Translations under genes and position numbers: made by a program
Source of the DNA: Isotricha intestinalis
Taxonomy: Eukaryota > Ciliophora > Litostomatea > Vestibuliferida > Isotrichidae
Assembly: GCA_023807065.1 (NCBI GenBank)
Contig: JAJJLU010003628.1
Coordinates: 1-44,220 of the forward strand
DNA: 44,220 nucleotides
Direction: 5' to 3'
Notes under the pieces: model-generated
Told to the model about the DNA's origin: nothing
Databases searched by the model: none
What the model saw: only the letters and a program-made list of their open reading frames with translations
Part shown: positions 32,052 to 41,526 of the stretch, piece by piece
Numbering within the stretch: the stretch's first letter is position 1
How the letters are laid out: every line of letters starts with the position of its first letter

Positions 32052-33106
32052 TTATATAAACTTTGAATAATAGTTTTTTAATTTGAGATTTATAAATTAT
32101 CAATTAAAGTATTATATTTATCATGTATAATATTAAAACTATTAAATGTTTCAATTAATTTTATCAATTATTTTTAAAAAAATAAATTATTTTTTCAATA
32201 ATTTGGAAAAAAATTTAAGCAATTATTTTTTAAACCAAAAAAATTATTTTTAAGATTTGGATTTTTTTAAAAAAATTATATTAAAAGTGAATTGTTAAAT
32301 AATAATTCTAAAATTGAGACACTAATTCTTAAGAAGAAAAAAAATCAGAGAGAAAAGAGAAGAAAAAAGTTAAAGGAATAATTCATTAATAATAATTAAA
32401 AAAATATAATAACTATAATTTATTTTACAGACTTCTAATATTACTATTATTAAATAATATCTATTGTTTTTTATGTTCTTCATAGGATTTGTTTTAATAT
32501 ATATTCTTATTATTTTTAATAGTATAAATTGATATTCTTGTGTTTCTTAGAATTATTCTTTAATCTCTTATAGTAACTATTATCATTATAATAATTAATA
32601 TACATTTTATTACTAATAAAAATCTGCTAAATGTTCTGTATTTTTTTATTTTTTTTTTTTTTAGTTAATAATTTTTTCATAATTTATAACAAGTATACAT
32701 GAAATCAATAATTCAGGGATTTATAATCTTTTTTATTATATCTTCATCATCGATTTTTCTTCTTTTTCATTATTATTATGATTCTTCTTTAATGATGAAA
32801 TTTATGAAATACATTCATTAATTTAACTCCAAAATAGTGATTAATATAAAATAAGAATCTAGAAACTATAATTAAATAAAGTAGTATTAAACAATTTTAA
32901 ATTATTCCTTGATATATTATAAAAAAGAAGTTAAATAATTTTTCTATTATAAAATTTTTTAATTCCCCACTTATGGCATTAAACTATTTTTTTTTTAATT
33001 TCTTTTCTTTTTCTCATTTAAGATGTGCTCATCTTCCAAAATATTTATATAAAAAAAATAATATAATAAAAATAATATATTTAAAATATAACTTTAAAAA
33101 AAAAAA
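32052..33106. other. Divergent intergenic stretch; weak relic-like traces
   Basis: About 1 kb between the divergent genes at 32051 and 33107, so it should hold both promoters. Minus-strand runs such as QEYQFILLKIIRIYIKTNP (near 32480-32560) and KIDDEDIIKKIINP (near 32710-32760) look faintly protein-like but are short and full of stops nearby. I cannot support a gene. Long T and A runs occur near 32640 and 33090. Confidence 0.3.
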
Positions 33107-33760
33107 ATGAATCCAACTCAAAAATTTTATGATTCCTACGATAAAAACAACATAGTATTAAAACTTACAAACTCATATTATCATAATCGTAATTTAGAAT
33201 TAATCCGAAATCGAAAGAACCAATTTAAAGAGCCTAAAAAATCGATTCACGTAAGGAAAGAGGATCCAATGGTAAAATATAGGATTAAGAGAGACAATGA
33301 TGAATTATGTGGAAAAATAAAAGAAATAACAAATAGAAAATCATCTCAATTTGCAAACAATGATTACAATTCATATAAATCAAGATTAGCATTAACAAAA
33401 ATAAAAAGAAGAAAAGAAATTCAAGAAGAAATTGATAAAGAAAATGAAGAAATGTTTCGTAGAATGGGAATATCAAAACCTTTTATTAATACTAAACAAT
33501 TAGATGGTGATTTTGAAGGAGAACATAAAAATATTGTTAAAAAATTAAGAAGAGTTGATGCAGAAGGTACTGTTGTTTTACCTAAAATTTATACCAATCC
33601 TATGCTTAATAGAAGCCCTGTTAACACTGAAAATAATAAAAATGATAATGAACATTTATATGTTGAAAAAGAAGAAATTGATGATAAGAAACATAAAAGT
33701 AAAGAAACTGGAAATGATGATCCTAATTTTGCTAGTGCTGAACCTGAAGAAACTGCTTAA
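33107..33760 (+). CDS. CFAP97/Hemingway-domain protein (cilia- and flagella-associated)
   Basis: A 217-residue protein. Residues about 25-150 match the CFAP97/Hemingway (KIAA1430) domain: NRNLELIRNRKNQFKEPKK, then KYRIKRDNDELCGKIKEITN (usual erdNriLleKms.I), then YKSRLALTKIKRRKEIQEEI and NEEMFRRMGISKPFINTKQL (usual kSLn..Rk.eL..It.EN..il.RI....p.Yn...). The family is found in organisms with motile cilia and is needed for axoneme assembly in flies and zebrafish. The C-terminal 65 residues are charged and disordered, ending in EPEETA. Length is as for the short, single-domain CFAP97D type. It probably sits in the ciliary axoneme. Confidence 0.87.
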   Translation: MNPTQKFYDSYDKNNIVLKLTNSYYHNRNLELIRNRKNQFKEPKKSIHVRKEDPMVKYRIKRDNDELCGKIKEITNRKSSQFANNDYNSYKSRLALTKIKRRKEIQEEIDKENEEMFRRMGISKPFINTKQLDGDFEGEHKNIVKKLRRVDAEGTVVLPKIYTNPMLNRSPVNTENNKNDNEHLYVEKEEIDDKKHKSKETGNDDPNFASAEPEETA

Positions 33761-34064
33761 ATTTTTTTTTTCTTGGATTTTATTTGTTTAGGGTTTTGGG
33801 TTTTGTTATTTTATGATTAAATTATTTGAAGAAGTTTAAAATTTTATTTTTTTTTATTTTTTTTCTGAATTTTTTTTTGAGTTTATTATATTTTTTTTAA
33901 TTTATTTTTATTTTTTCATTTTTAAATAAATAAAAAGCAAATATCTCAGAAAAAAAAAATTAAATTATAAAAAAAAATTAAATTCTAGAATAAGCCTTTA
34001 TAACCAAAATTTAAATATTAAATTTCATTTAAATAAAATCAAAAAAACCAAAAAAACATAAAAA
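33761..34064. other. Short intergenic spacer before CCT1
   Basis: T-rich after the CFAP97 stop (33763-33910) and A-rich before the CCT1 start (33930-34064). This strand switch in composition is typical of a 3' end followed by a promoter and leader. No other feature is seen. Confidence 0.5.
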
Positions 34065-35720
34065 ATGAGTTTACTGGGAATAATGGGAGAGCGTGAGACA
34101 GGTTCTGACGTTCGTCAAGGTAATGTAATGGCAGTTCAAGCTATAAGTAATATAGTGAAGACCTCACTAGGTCCTCAAGGATTAGATAAAATGTTAGTAG
34201 ATGATATTGGAGATGTGACAATAACAAATGATGGAGCGACAATCCTAAAGCTTCTCCAAGTAGATCACCCAGCATCTAAAGTACTCGTAGAGTTAGCTCA
34301 GATCCAAGATCGTGAAGTAGGTGATGGTACTACCACGGTTGTCATCCTCGCATCTGAACTCCTAAGAAGAGGTAATCAATTAATTCAGCATAAAATCCAT
34401 CCTACTACAGTTATTTCAGGTTACCGACAAGCTTTGAAAGAATCAATCAAACATATTAAGGAACATCTTCTTATTAAAATGGATTCTGTTGATGAGGAAC
34501 TTTTAAAAAAAGTCGCTTCTACTTCCTTAAATTCTAAATTAATTGGTCCTGAAAGTGCTTTCTTCAGTAAAATTGTTGTTGATGCTATGATGGGTGTTAA
34601 AATAACTGGACTTGATGGTCATCCTAAATATCCTGTTAAGAATGTTAATATTATTAAAATTCATGGGAAAAGTATTACTGAAAGTAAATTAGTTGATGGA
34701 TATGCTATTCAAAGTATGAGAGGTGCTCAAGGAATGCCACTTACTGTTAAAAATGCTAAAATTGCTTGTTTAGATATGCAATTAGGAAAATTTAGACTTC
34801 CTCCTGGTGTTGCTGTTTTAATTGATAATCCTGAGAATTTGGAAAAAATAAGACAAAGAGAATTGGATATTACTAAAGAAAGATGTAAGAAATTAATAGA
34901 TGCTGGAGTTAATGTTGTTTTATGTACTAAAGGAATTGATGAATTTGCAATTAAATATTTCGTTGAAGCTAAATGTATTGCAATAAGAAGAGTAGATAAA
35001 AGTGATATGAAGAGAATAGCATCTGCAACTGGAGCTAAAATAATGATATCATTTGCCGAAGAAGGAGGAGAAGAAGTAATAGATACAAATAATTTAGGAG
35101 AAGCAGAGGAAGTATCCGAAGAAACAGTAAGTGATTATGAATTTATTTTCTTTAAAAAATGCAAGAAACAATTAGCACAAACAATTCTTCTTAGAGGAGC
35201 AAATGAATTCATGTTAGATGAGGTAGAGCGTTCCATTCACGATGCACTCTGTGCAGTGAAGAGAGTATTAGAAAGTAGTTCTCTAGTTGTTGGAGGTGGA
35301 TGTGTTGAGGTATCGACTTCAATTTACCTAGAGCAGGTGTCCCGTACACTGGGTTCAAGAGAACAGCTTGCAGTAAGTGAGTATGCCGAGGCACTAAATG
35401 TAATCCCAAAACAATTAGCAATTAATGCTGCCAAAGATGCAACTGACTTACTAACTAAATTAAGGTATGTTCATGATAAAGCACAAAAAAGTAGTGGAGA
35501 AGAAAGTAATAAATTAAAAAATACTGGATTGGATCTAATGACTGGGAAAATTAGAAATAATTATAATGCTGGAGTTTTTGAACCTGCTATTAGTAAAATT
35601 AAAAGCCTGAAATTTGCCACTGAAGCTGCTATTACTATTTTGAGAATTGATGATTTAATTAGAATTGAACCTGAAAAAAAACAAGGAGGAGCTCCTGGGG
35701 GTAATCAAATGATGATGTAA
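34065..35720 (+). CDS. CCT1: T-complex protein 1 subunit alpha, cytosolic chaperonin (CCT1)
   Basis: A 551-residue group II chaperonin subunit, the usual length. The eight-subunit CCT/TRiC ring folds actin, tubulin and other proteins using ATP. The ATP site is complete: TSLGPQGLDKMLVDDIGDVT near the start, then TITNDGATILKLL, VGDGTTTVVILASELL (with the catalytic Asp of GDGTT), and later VVGGGCVEVSTSIYLEQ. The start MSLLGIMGERETGSDVRQGN and the HPASKVLVELAQIQDREVGD segment identify the alpha subunit rather than other CCT paralogues. The C-terminal tail GGAPGGNQMMM is the Gly/Met-rich chaperonin tail. Parts of the gene are clearly richer in G+C than the rest, which fits high expression. Confidence 0.97.
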   Translation: MSLLGIMGERETGSDVRQGNVMAVQAISNIVKTSLGPQGLDKMLVDDIGDVTITNDGATILKLLQVDHPASKVLVELAQIQDREVGDGTTTVVILASELLRRGNQLIQHKIHPTTVISGYRQALKESIKHIKEHLLIKMDSVDEELLKKVASTSLNSKLIGPESAFFSKIVVDAMMGVKITGLDGHPKYPVKNVNIIKIHGKSITESKLVDGYAIQSMRGAQGMPLTVKNAKIACLDMQLGKFRLPPGVAVLIDNPENLEKIRQRELDITKERCKKLIDAGVNVVLCTKGIDEFAIKYFVEAKCIAIRRVDKSDMKRIASATGAKIMISFAEEGGEEVIDTNNLGEAEEVSEETVSDYEFIFFKKCKKQLAQTILLRGANEFMLDEVERSIHDALCAVKRVLESSSLVVGGGCVEVSTSIYLEQVSRTLGSREQLAVSEYAEALNVIPKQLAINAAKDATDLLTKLRYVHDKAQKSSGEESNKLKNTGLDLMTGKIRNNYNAGVFEPAISKIKSLKFATEAAITILRIDDLIRIEPEKKQGGAPGGNQMMM

Positions 35721-36099
35721 AGATAATAGAATTTTATAATAAGGTTTTTTATTATATTTTTCAATGATTAATTATTTTTTTTATTTTTGTTTTTTTTGTT
35801 TTTTTGAAAATAATATATCTAATTATGAAAGATTTTTAAAATATCAGATTTATTATAATTTTAATTGAATTTATAAAACAACAAATATTTTATATATAAT
35901 ATATATTTTAAATCTTTTAATTATTTATGTTTTATTTAAAAATTTAGGAATTTTGGTGATAAAAATTTTTTCATTTATTATTCTTTAATAGATATATTGA
36001 CATTTATTTTTGGAATATTATAATTTTTTAATCATTAAAAAAAGTTTAGTAATGTTTTTTTGGTCATTACTTTTTAATATGGAATAAAAATATTCATAA

Positions 36100-36712
36100 C
36101 ATATATTGAAATGAATAAATTTAAAAAATTAATTACTTTAAATTTTAATCTCTCGATAATTCTTTCATTAATTAATTTATTCATTAAAAAAAGCAAATCT
36201 AATTTTTTAATTTCTAAATATTTAATGTAAATTTTGAAATTTATTCAAATTTTGGAATGAACAAAAAGAATTAAAAAAAATCCAAATAAAAAATGCATCC
36301 TTTTAATACTTATTTTATTATTATCTTTAATCTTACAGATTTCTTGTACTTTTTTTATCTTTTCTATATTTGTAATTTAATTGAATTGTATATTTAATTG
36401 GAGAAATGAATTTTTTTAAAAATTATTTTCTAAAAATAATAATGTAGTTTTTGTTTCCAAGAAAATTCCACAATTTCCTCAAAATGAATGAAGATTTTAA
36501 TTTTTAATTTTATTTTTTACTTTTAATTTTAATAATGAAAAAGGAATTGGAAAATTAAATGTAGAGAATATTAAAAATTCTTTTGGAGGAAATGAGAACA
36601 ATATAATATTGTTTGAAAATATTTTTAAAGAAGTTAATCCTGAAAAAGAAAATGAAATTAATTTTAAAGAATTTAAAAATTTGATGTATATTAATTATTT
36701 TATTTCTTTATA
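36100..36712 (+). pseudogene. Eroded EF-hand gene remnant, CDPK-like C-terminus
   Basis: At 36540-36712 the plus strand reads EKGIGKLNVENIKNSFGG, a short spacer ending FKEVNPEKENE, and INFKEFKNLM, in one frame with a TAA soon after. This matches the last two EF-hands of calcium-dependent protein kinases (DGxGxIxxxEL then DGxIxFxEFxxLM), but the acidic calcium ligands are mostly lost. Upstream stops break the frame. Near 36110-36200 a piece NKFKKLITLNFN resembles the junction helix that precedes CDPK EF-hands (NKFKKAAL). There is no ATG-led intact frame, so it is a remnant. The region 35721-36100 shows nothing recognisable. Confidence 0.45.
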
Positions 36713-36854
36713 AATATATAATAATGTATGAATGATAATAAATTATTTTTATTTTATATTTTTATATTATGTAAATATCAACTATTTTAATAATTTACAT
36801 AATATTAACATTTAAAACAATTTCAAATAATTTTTAAATTTAAAAAAAGATTTT

Positions 36855-38659
36855 TTAATATAATTCTTCAATTAATTCTAAATATTTAATCATTTTCATC
36901 ATTTTATTAGGTTTAATAGTTAATCCATGTAAAATAATTTTATTTAATCTAAAAGAAACTCCAATATCAGAAATAGCACTTTGTTCAGATTCATTAATAT
37001 TATCATAAATATTAATTGAAATTTCTCTACTTTTAATTTTTTGAATAATTTCAACTAATTCATTTATATTTCTAAAATTACCTAAATTTAAAGAAATATT
37101 ATTTAAATCATTTAAAGGAAAAGGAGGAGGTAAATTAGCTTCTGCTTCTTCTTTTTCTTTTTGTAATTCTTCTTCAGTTTTTTTTTTAACTTCTTTTTTA
37201 GGTTCTGGTGGTTTTTTTTTTCCTTTATTATTCATTTCTTCTTCTTCTAATCTTCTTTGTTCTTCTTCTTCTTCTAATCTTTTTTTTTCTTCTTCTTCTT
37301 GTTTTTTTTTGATTTCTTCTTCTTCTTTTTTTTTCTTTTCTAATTCAGTCATTTCATAAACAATATCACTTGGTCTTGGTTCATTATTAATTAATCTACT
37401 TCTATATAAAGGATTTAAAGTATTCATTTTTTGTTCTCCTTCTTCTTCTTTTTTATCAATAATATTACTTAAATTATTGATATTATCATTAATAAGAGAT
37501 TTACAAGATATTTTAACATCAGGTTTTTCATTTTTAAATTTTTCTAATAAATTTCCCCATCCTCTTTCATCTTTATTTGCAATTGGATCTTCTAAATATT
37601 TTAATAAAGGATGATCTTGACATAATTTAATATAAAAATCAATTAATTCTTCTGTTAAAGGAGGTTTTTTAAATCCATCCATTTCATATGTATTATCTGC
37701 TTCATTATAATAATTATTTGCATTACATTCAATACCATAATATAATTTATCACTTTGACATTCTGATATTATTGTTTCTAATAATTTCATTATATCATTC
37801 ATTGCGTCTGAAGGAGGATTATATGAATTTTCATCATTTAATTTCATTCCTTCTATTCCTGCTTTTCCAGCCGTTAAATTTTTTGTTATTGATTGATATA
37901 TTTTTTGTAAAAGTTCTTTTAAATCTTTTGATGGAATTTTAGATGAATTATCTATAAATAAAATCCATCTTTCAAATTTTACTTTTGAATTTACTTTTGG
38001 ACCAGTTTTAAATAATATAAATCCTAAATCAGGTATATTTGAATTATTTAATTTAAAATGAGAAAAGTTTTCATTTATAAAATTCACCATTGATTCTCTA
38101 TTTAAAATACACATTGAAAGTAATGTTGCTAAACTTATTGAATTACATAAAGAAGTTGCAATTGCTATATCTTCTTCATTTGAAGATATATTAGATAATG
38201 CTGATAAATATTTATCATAACTATTAAATTGTTCTATATTATAACCATTAATTCCCTTTGCAAAAATATTATCAAATATTTCTATTATATGTTCTGGGTT
38301 TGATTTGGCAGTTTCAAAAACTTTTTCTTGATAAGGTAAAAAATATGAAATAGATTTTTGAGTATTTCCTCTATATGACATTAGGAATTCTAAACATAAT
38401 TGCCATTTAAATTCAGAATTTAATTTCTGAGATAATGTTACTTTTTCTATTTTATATATTGATGAACTTTTCTATTGTTTAATTTTTAGTTTATTATATA
38501 ATTTAATTTTACATCTTTTATTATTGAACACATTAAAGAATAAGGATCTGGAGGAAGTTGAGTTAAAACTTGTTGTATCATATCATTTAAAACCGATTCA
38601 ATTTTATGTTTTGAAGCATATTCTTTTATTGATGGAGAAATTAATGGAGAATCATCCAT
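36855..38659 (-). CDS. ENO4: Enolase-like protein, ENO4 type
   Basis: A 587-residue protein from exon 1 (38659-38513, 49 codons) and exon 2 (38471-36855). The Met at 38381 is internal. The N-terminus has a DPY-30/RIIa-like helix pair (IESVLNDMIQQVLTQLPPDP), as in vertebrate ENO4. The enolase-like fold follows, with GIEGMKLNDENSYNPPSDAM, YYGIECNANNYYNEADNTYE, ELIDFYIKLCQDHPLLKYLE and DPIANKDERGWGNLLEKF matching the active-site side of the enolase barrel. A Glu/Lys-rich insert lies at about 427-475. ENO4 is needed for the sperm flagellum in mice, and enolase is a central-pair component in Chlamydomonas, so a ciliary role is likely. Whether it is catalytic is unclear. Confidence 0.88.
38472..38512 (-). 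other. Spliceosomal intron in the ENO4-like gene, 41 nt
   Basis: On the minus strand it begins GTAAAA and ends AATAG, with aactaaaaa as a branch-like motif about 13 bases before the end. Removal joins codon 49 (GAT) to AAA AGT TCA in phase 0, and 30 further codons lead into the long frame. The intron contains stops in that frame. Confidence 0.85.
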
Positions 38660-38922
38660 TTTTTTAAATTAATTTTTATTATTATTATTTTCATAAAATA
38701 TATTTATGATATTTAATTACAAAAAATTTGTTAAAGTTTATTCACTAAGATTTAAACTAAAATTAAAATTTAAAAATCAATTATTCTAATAATTAATATT
38801 TTTTAAAGGAAAAGTTTTTAATAAAAGATTTTTTATTTATATAGTTTAAATTTAAAAGTCAATGTGTTTAAAAAAAAAAATATTAAATTATATTAGGTTA
38901 TAAATTAATTAACATATATTAT

Positions 38923-41073
38923 TCATAAATGAGATCTTAAATTTGATTTCTTTGAATTTTTTTTCTTTATAATAGTTTCTGAACTTTCTTTGTCTTCGCT
39001 TTCATTTTCATCATCTAAAAGAAGATCATCATATATTAAAACTTTTTTGATAGTTTTTTCAATTTTAGAAATTGAATTATTCTTCAATATTTCATTAATT
39101 TGATTTAATTTTTTTTCATCAAAACCAGAATTTTTTAAATTTAATCTTTTTATATTTTTTTTGTTTAAGATTAATTTTTCAATATCAGGATAAATATCTT
39201 CTGAAAAAATATTATTACATAAATTAATATATTTTATTGATTTGGATAATAAAATCCCATCAACCAAAATTTTAAGACAATCATCATGTAATTCATTTGT
39301 TTCTAAATTTATATCTTTAATTATTGAATTTTCTTTTAAGCAATTTAAAATAGAATAAAATTTTTTTTTTTTTTTTCCAATTTTATTATTTGATATTTCC
39401 AAAGTTTCAATTACTTTATTCTCTGTTAATCCTTCAAAAATTAAATTACAATTTTCTTCAATACTACAATTATTTATACATAAATTTCTAATATTAACAT
39501 AAGGATCTAATAATATTTGTTTTATGATATCACAACAATTTTCATCAAATTTATTTTCATTTAAAATTACTTTTCTTAAATTTTTATTTTGTTTTAAATA
39601 GTTATGCATTGAAATTAAAGTTTTTTCAGCAATTTGATTATGAGTTAAATCTAAAATTAAAAGTTTAGATTCAGGTTTTAAACTTTCAAACAATTTACTT
39701 CCTCCTTCATCAAATAATTCATTATATTTTAATTCAACTAAAGTTATAGATGGATGATTCGAAATTATATTTGAAATTCCTTCAAAACCTTTTGAACCTA
39801 AATTACTGTTTTCTAAAAATAAATATGAAAGTTGATATTCTTTATTATTTATTAATCCTTTATTTAATATATCAACTCCTTCTTCTTTAATGTAATTTCC
39901 CCCAATAAATAAAGAAATTATTTTTCTATATATTATTATAAATTCTGTTAATATTGAAATTCCTTTTAGTTCAATTCCATTATATGATATATCTAATGTT
40001 CTTAGAGCTATTTTTTTATTTATATTCAAATATTTTGTTAAATATAATAAACCTTGAGCTCCAATTAAATTATGTCTTAACAATAAAGTTGTTAATTTTT
40101 CTGAATGTAAAAAAAATTTTTCTAAATGTGCCAATCCTTCGCTTCCGATACTATTGTTATTTAAATTTAAAATAGAAATTTTTCTACAATATTTTAAATA
40201 AGGAAATAAATAAGCACAACTTTCATCATCTAAATTCGTATGACTTAAATCTAATAATCTTAAAGTGGGAGAATTTAATTTTAGTATTAATGATAAATTT
40301 TTCAAATCTTTTTGATTAAATTGGTTTCCTGCAACATTAATTTTTAATAAATGATTTATTTTTAAATTAATAAATGGATGAATAAAATATAATATAGCAC
40401 TTCCAATATTTATATTTTTAATATTAAATTCACTATTTTCTTTAATTGTTTCTAATATTTTTGCTTCTAACAAACCATTAAATATCATTTTTTCTTCAAT
40501 TGAATTTAAATCATATTTTTTAACAAATTTCTTAATATTATCTCCGTTTTCACCAATAAAATCTTCATAATTCAAATTCTTTAAATCTAATTTTAATTTT
40601 GGTAAATTATTTAAAATTTGAAAATCATTGTTTTCTTTTTCTTTAAGTTTTTCTTCATTAATATTATAAATACTATTTAAATCAGGAACTTTTGCATTTT
40701 TAATTTTAGTGGAAATAGAATGAACTCTTTTTTTTTTCTTTTTTTCTTCTTTTTTTTCTTCTTCTTTTTCAATAATTTCTCCTGTGAATTCACTTCTTAT
40801 AAATAAATATTTTGAATAAATTTTAGAATTTAAAATTAATTTTTGAAATTTAGAATTTATTTGCATTAATTCAAATTGTTCTCTAATATTAAAAAATTGA
40901 ATTAATTTTATAAAAATTTCATCTTTTTCAATAAATGTAATTCCTACTTTAGATTCATTATCTGTGTTATAATCTTTTTTATCTTTTTTATTTATTAATG
41001 TTATTGATTGTAAAGTTTTATTTCTCAAAAGATTTGAAATATTATTTTTGCTACTTACAACTCTCATTGTCAT
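38923..41073 (-). CDS. F-box-like and leucine-rich-repeat protein (RNI type)
   Basis: A 716-residue protein. An F-box-like helix group lies at about 48-95 (DEIFIKLIQFFNIREQFELM, then INSKFQKLILNSKIYSKYLF). A linker with a Glu/Lys-rich run follows at about 100-120. From about 240 to 660 there are a dozen or more ribonuclease-inhibitor-type LRRs with the LxLxxNxIxxxG pattern, for example LNLNNNSIGSEGLAHLEKF, LDISYNGIELKGISILTEF and LEISNNKIGKKK. Such proteins act as protein-binding scaffolds, and with an F-box may be substrate adaptors of SCF ubiquitin ligases, although the F-box call is weak. It is the only gene here ending in TGA, and an in-frame TAA follows five codons later. Confidence 0.85.
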   Translation of the reverse strand: MTMRVVSSKNNISNLLRNKTLQSITLINKKDKKDYNTDNESKVGITFIEKDEIFIKLIQFFNIREQFELMQINSKFQKLILNSKIYSKYLFIRSEFTGEIIEKEEEKKEEKKKKKRVHSISTKIKNAKVPDLNSIYNINEEKLKEKENNDFQILNNLPKLKLDLKNLNYEDFIGENGDNIKKFVKKYDLNSIEEKMIFNGLLEAKILETIKENSEFNIKNINIGSAILYFIHPFINLKINHLLKINVAGNQFNQKDLKNLSLILKLNSPTLRLLDLSHTNLDDESCAYLFPYLKYCRKISILNLNNNSIGSEGLAHLEKFFLHSEKLTTLLLRHNLIGAQGLLYLTKYLNINKKIALRTLDISYNGIELKGISILTEFIIIYRKIISLFIGGNYIKEEGVDILNKGLINNKEYQLSYLFLENSNLGSKGFEGISNIISNHPSITLVELKYNELFDEGGSKLFESLKPESKLLILDLTHNQIAEKTLISMHNYLKQNKNLRKVILNENKFDENCCDIIKQILLDPYVNIRNLCINNCSIEENCNLIFEGLTENKVIETLEISNNKIGKKKKKFYSILNCLKENSIIKDINLETNELHDDCLKILVDGILLSKSIKYINLCNNIFSEDIYPDIEKLILNKKNIKRLNLKNSGFDEKKLNQINEILKNNSISKIEKTIKKVLIYDDLLLDDENESEDKESSETIIKKKNSKKSNLRSHL

Positions 41074-41526
41074 TTTAAAAGAATATTAATATTTATTTTT
41101 TATAAATTATTTTTTTCAATATAATTCAAATTTTTAATTCTTTATTTTTTATTTTTAGATTGAAAAATCATCAAAAATAAATTCAAACATTCAATAAATT
41201 ATAGCTCAAATCAAATAATCAAAGCATCGGTTGCTAAATATTTTTTCTTCAACTATTGAAATTAAGATTCACTAAATTTAGATTTTTATTTTATATTCAA
41301 TAAAATCCTTTTTTTTTGGAATTTAATTACTAAATATTATTATAAATAATAAAAGAATTATTATTTATATTATCATAGAAGAAAATACTTTAATTATGTG
41401 TTTAATTATTAATTATATAAGAAACAGTCAATTAATTAAATTCAAAATCATCACAAAACAAAAAAAAAAATAAAATAAAATTTATTTTAAACACATATAA
41501 TTAAATTAAATAATAAATAAAAAAAT
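41074..41526. other. Intergenic stretch, nothing recognised
   Basis: A 453-base spacer between the ferlin stop and the LRR gene start, both on the minus strand. It is A/T-rich throughout and has no frame, repeat or RNA that I can support. The part just right of 41500 is the 3' end of the ferlin gene, and the part near 41080 is the promoter side of the LRR gene. Confidence 0.45.

Noticed and set aside
36855..38381. ENO4-like gene starting at the Met at 38381
   Set aside because: The frame is open upstream to a 3' splice site, and a first exon with a DPY-30-like helix lies at 38513-38659.
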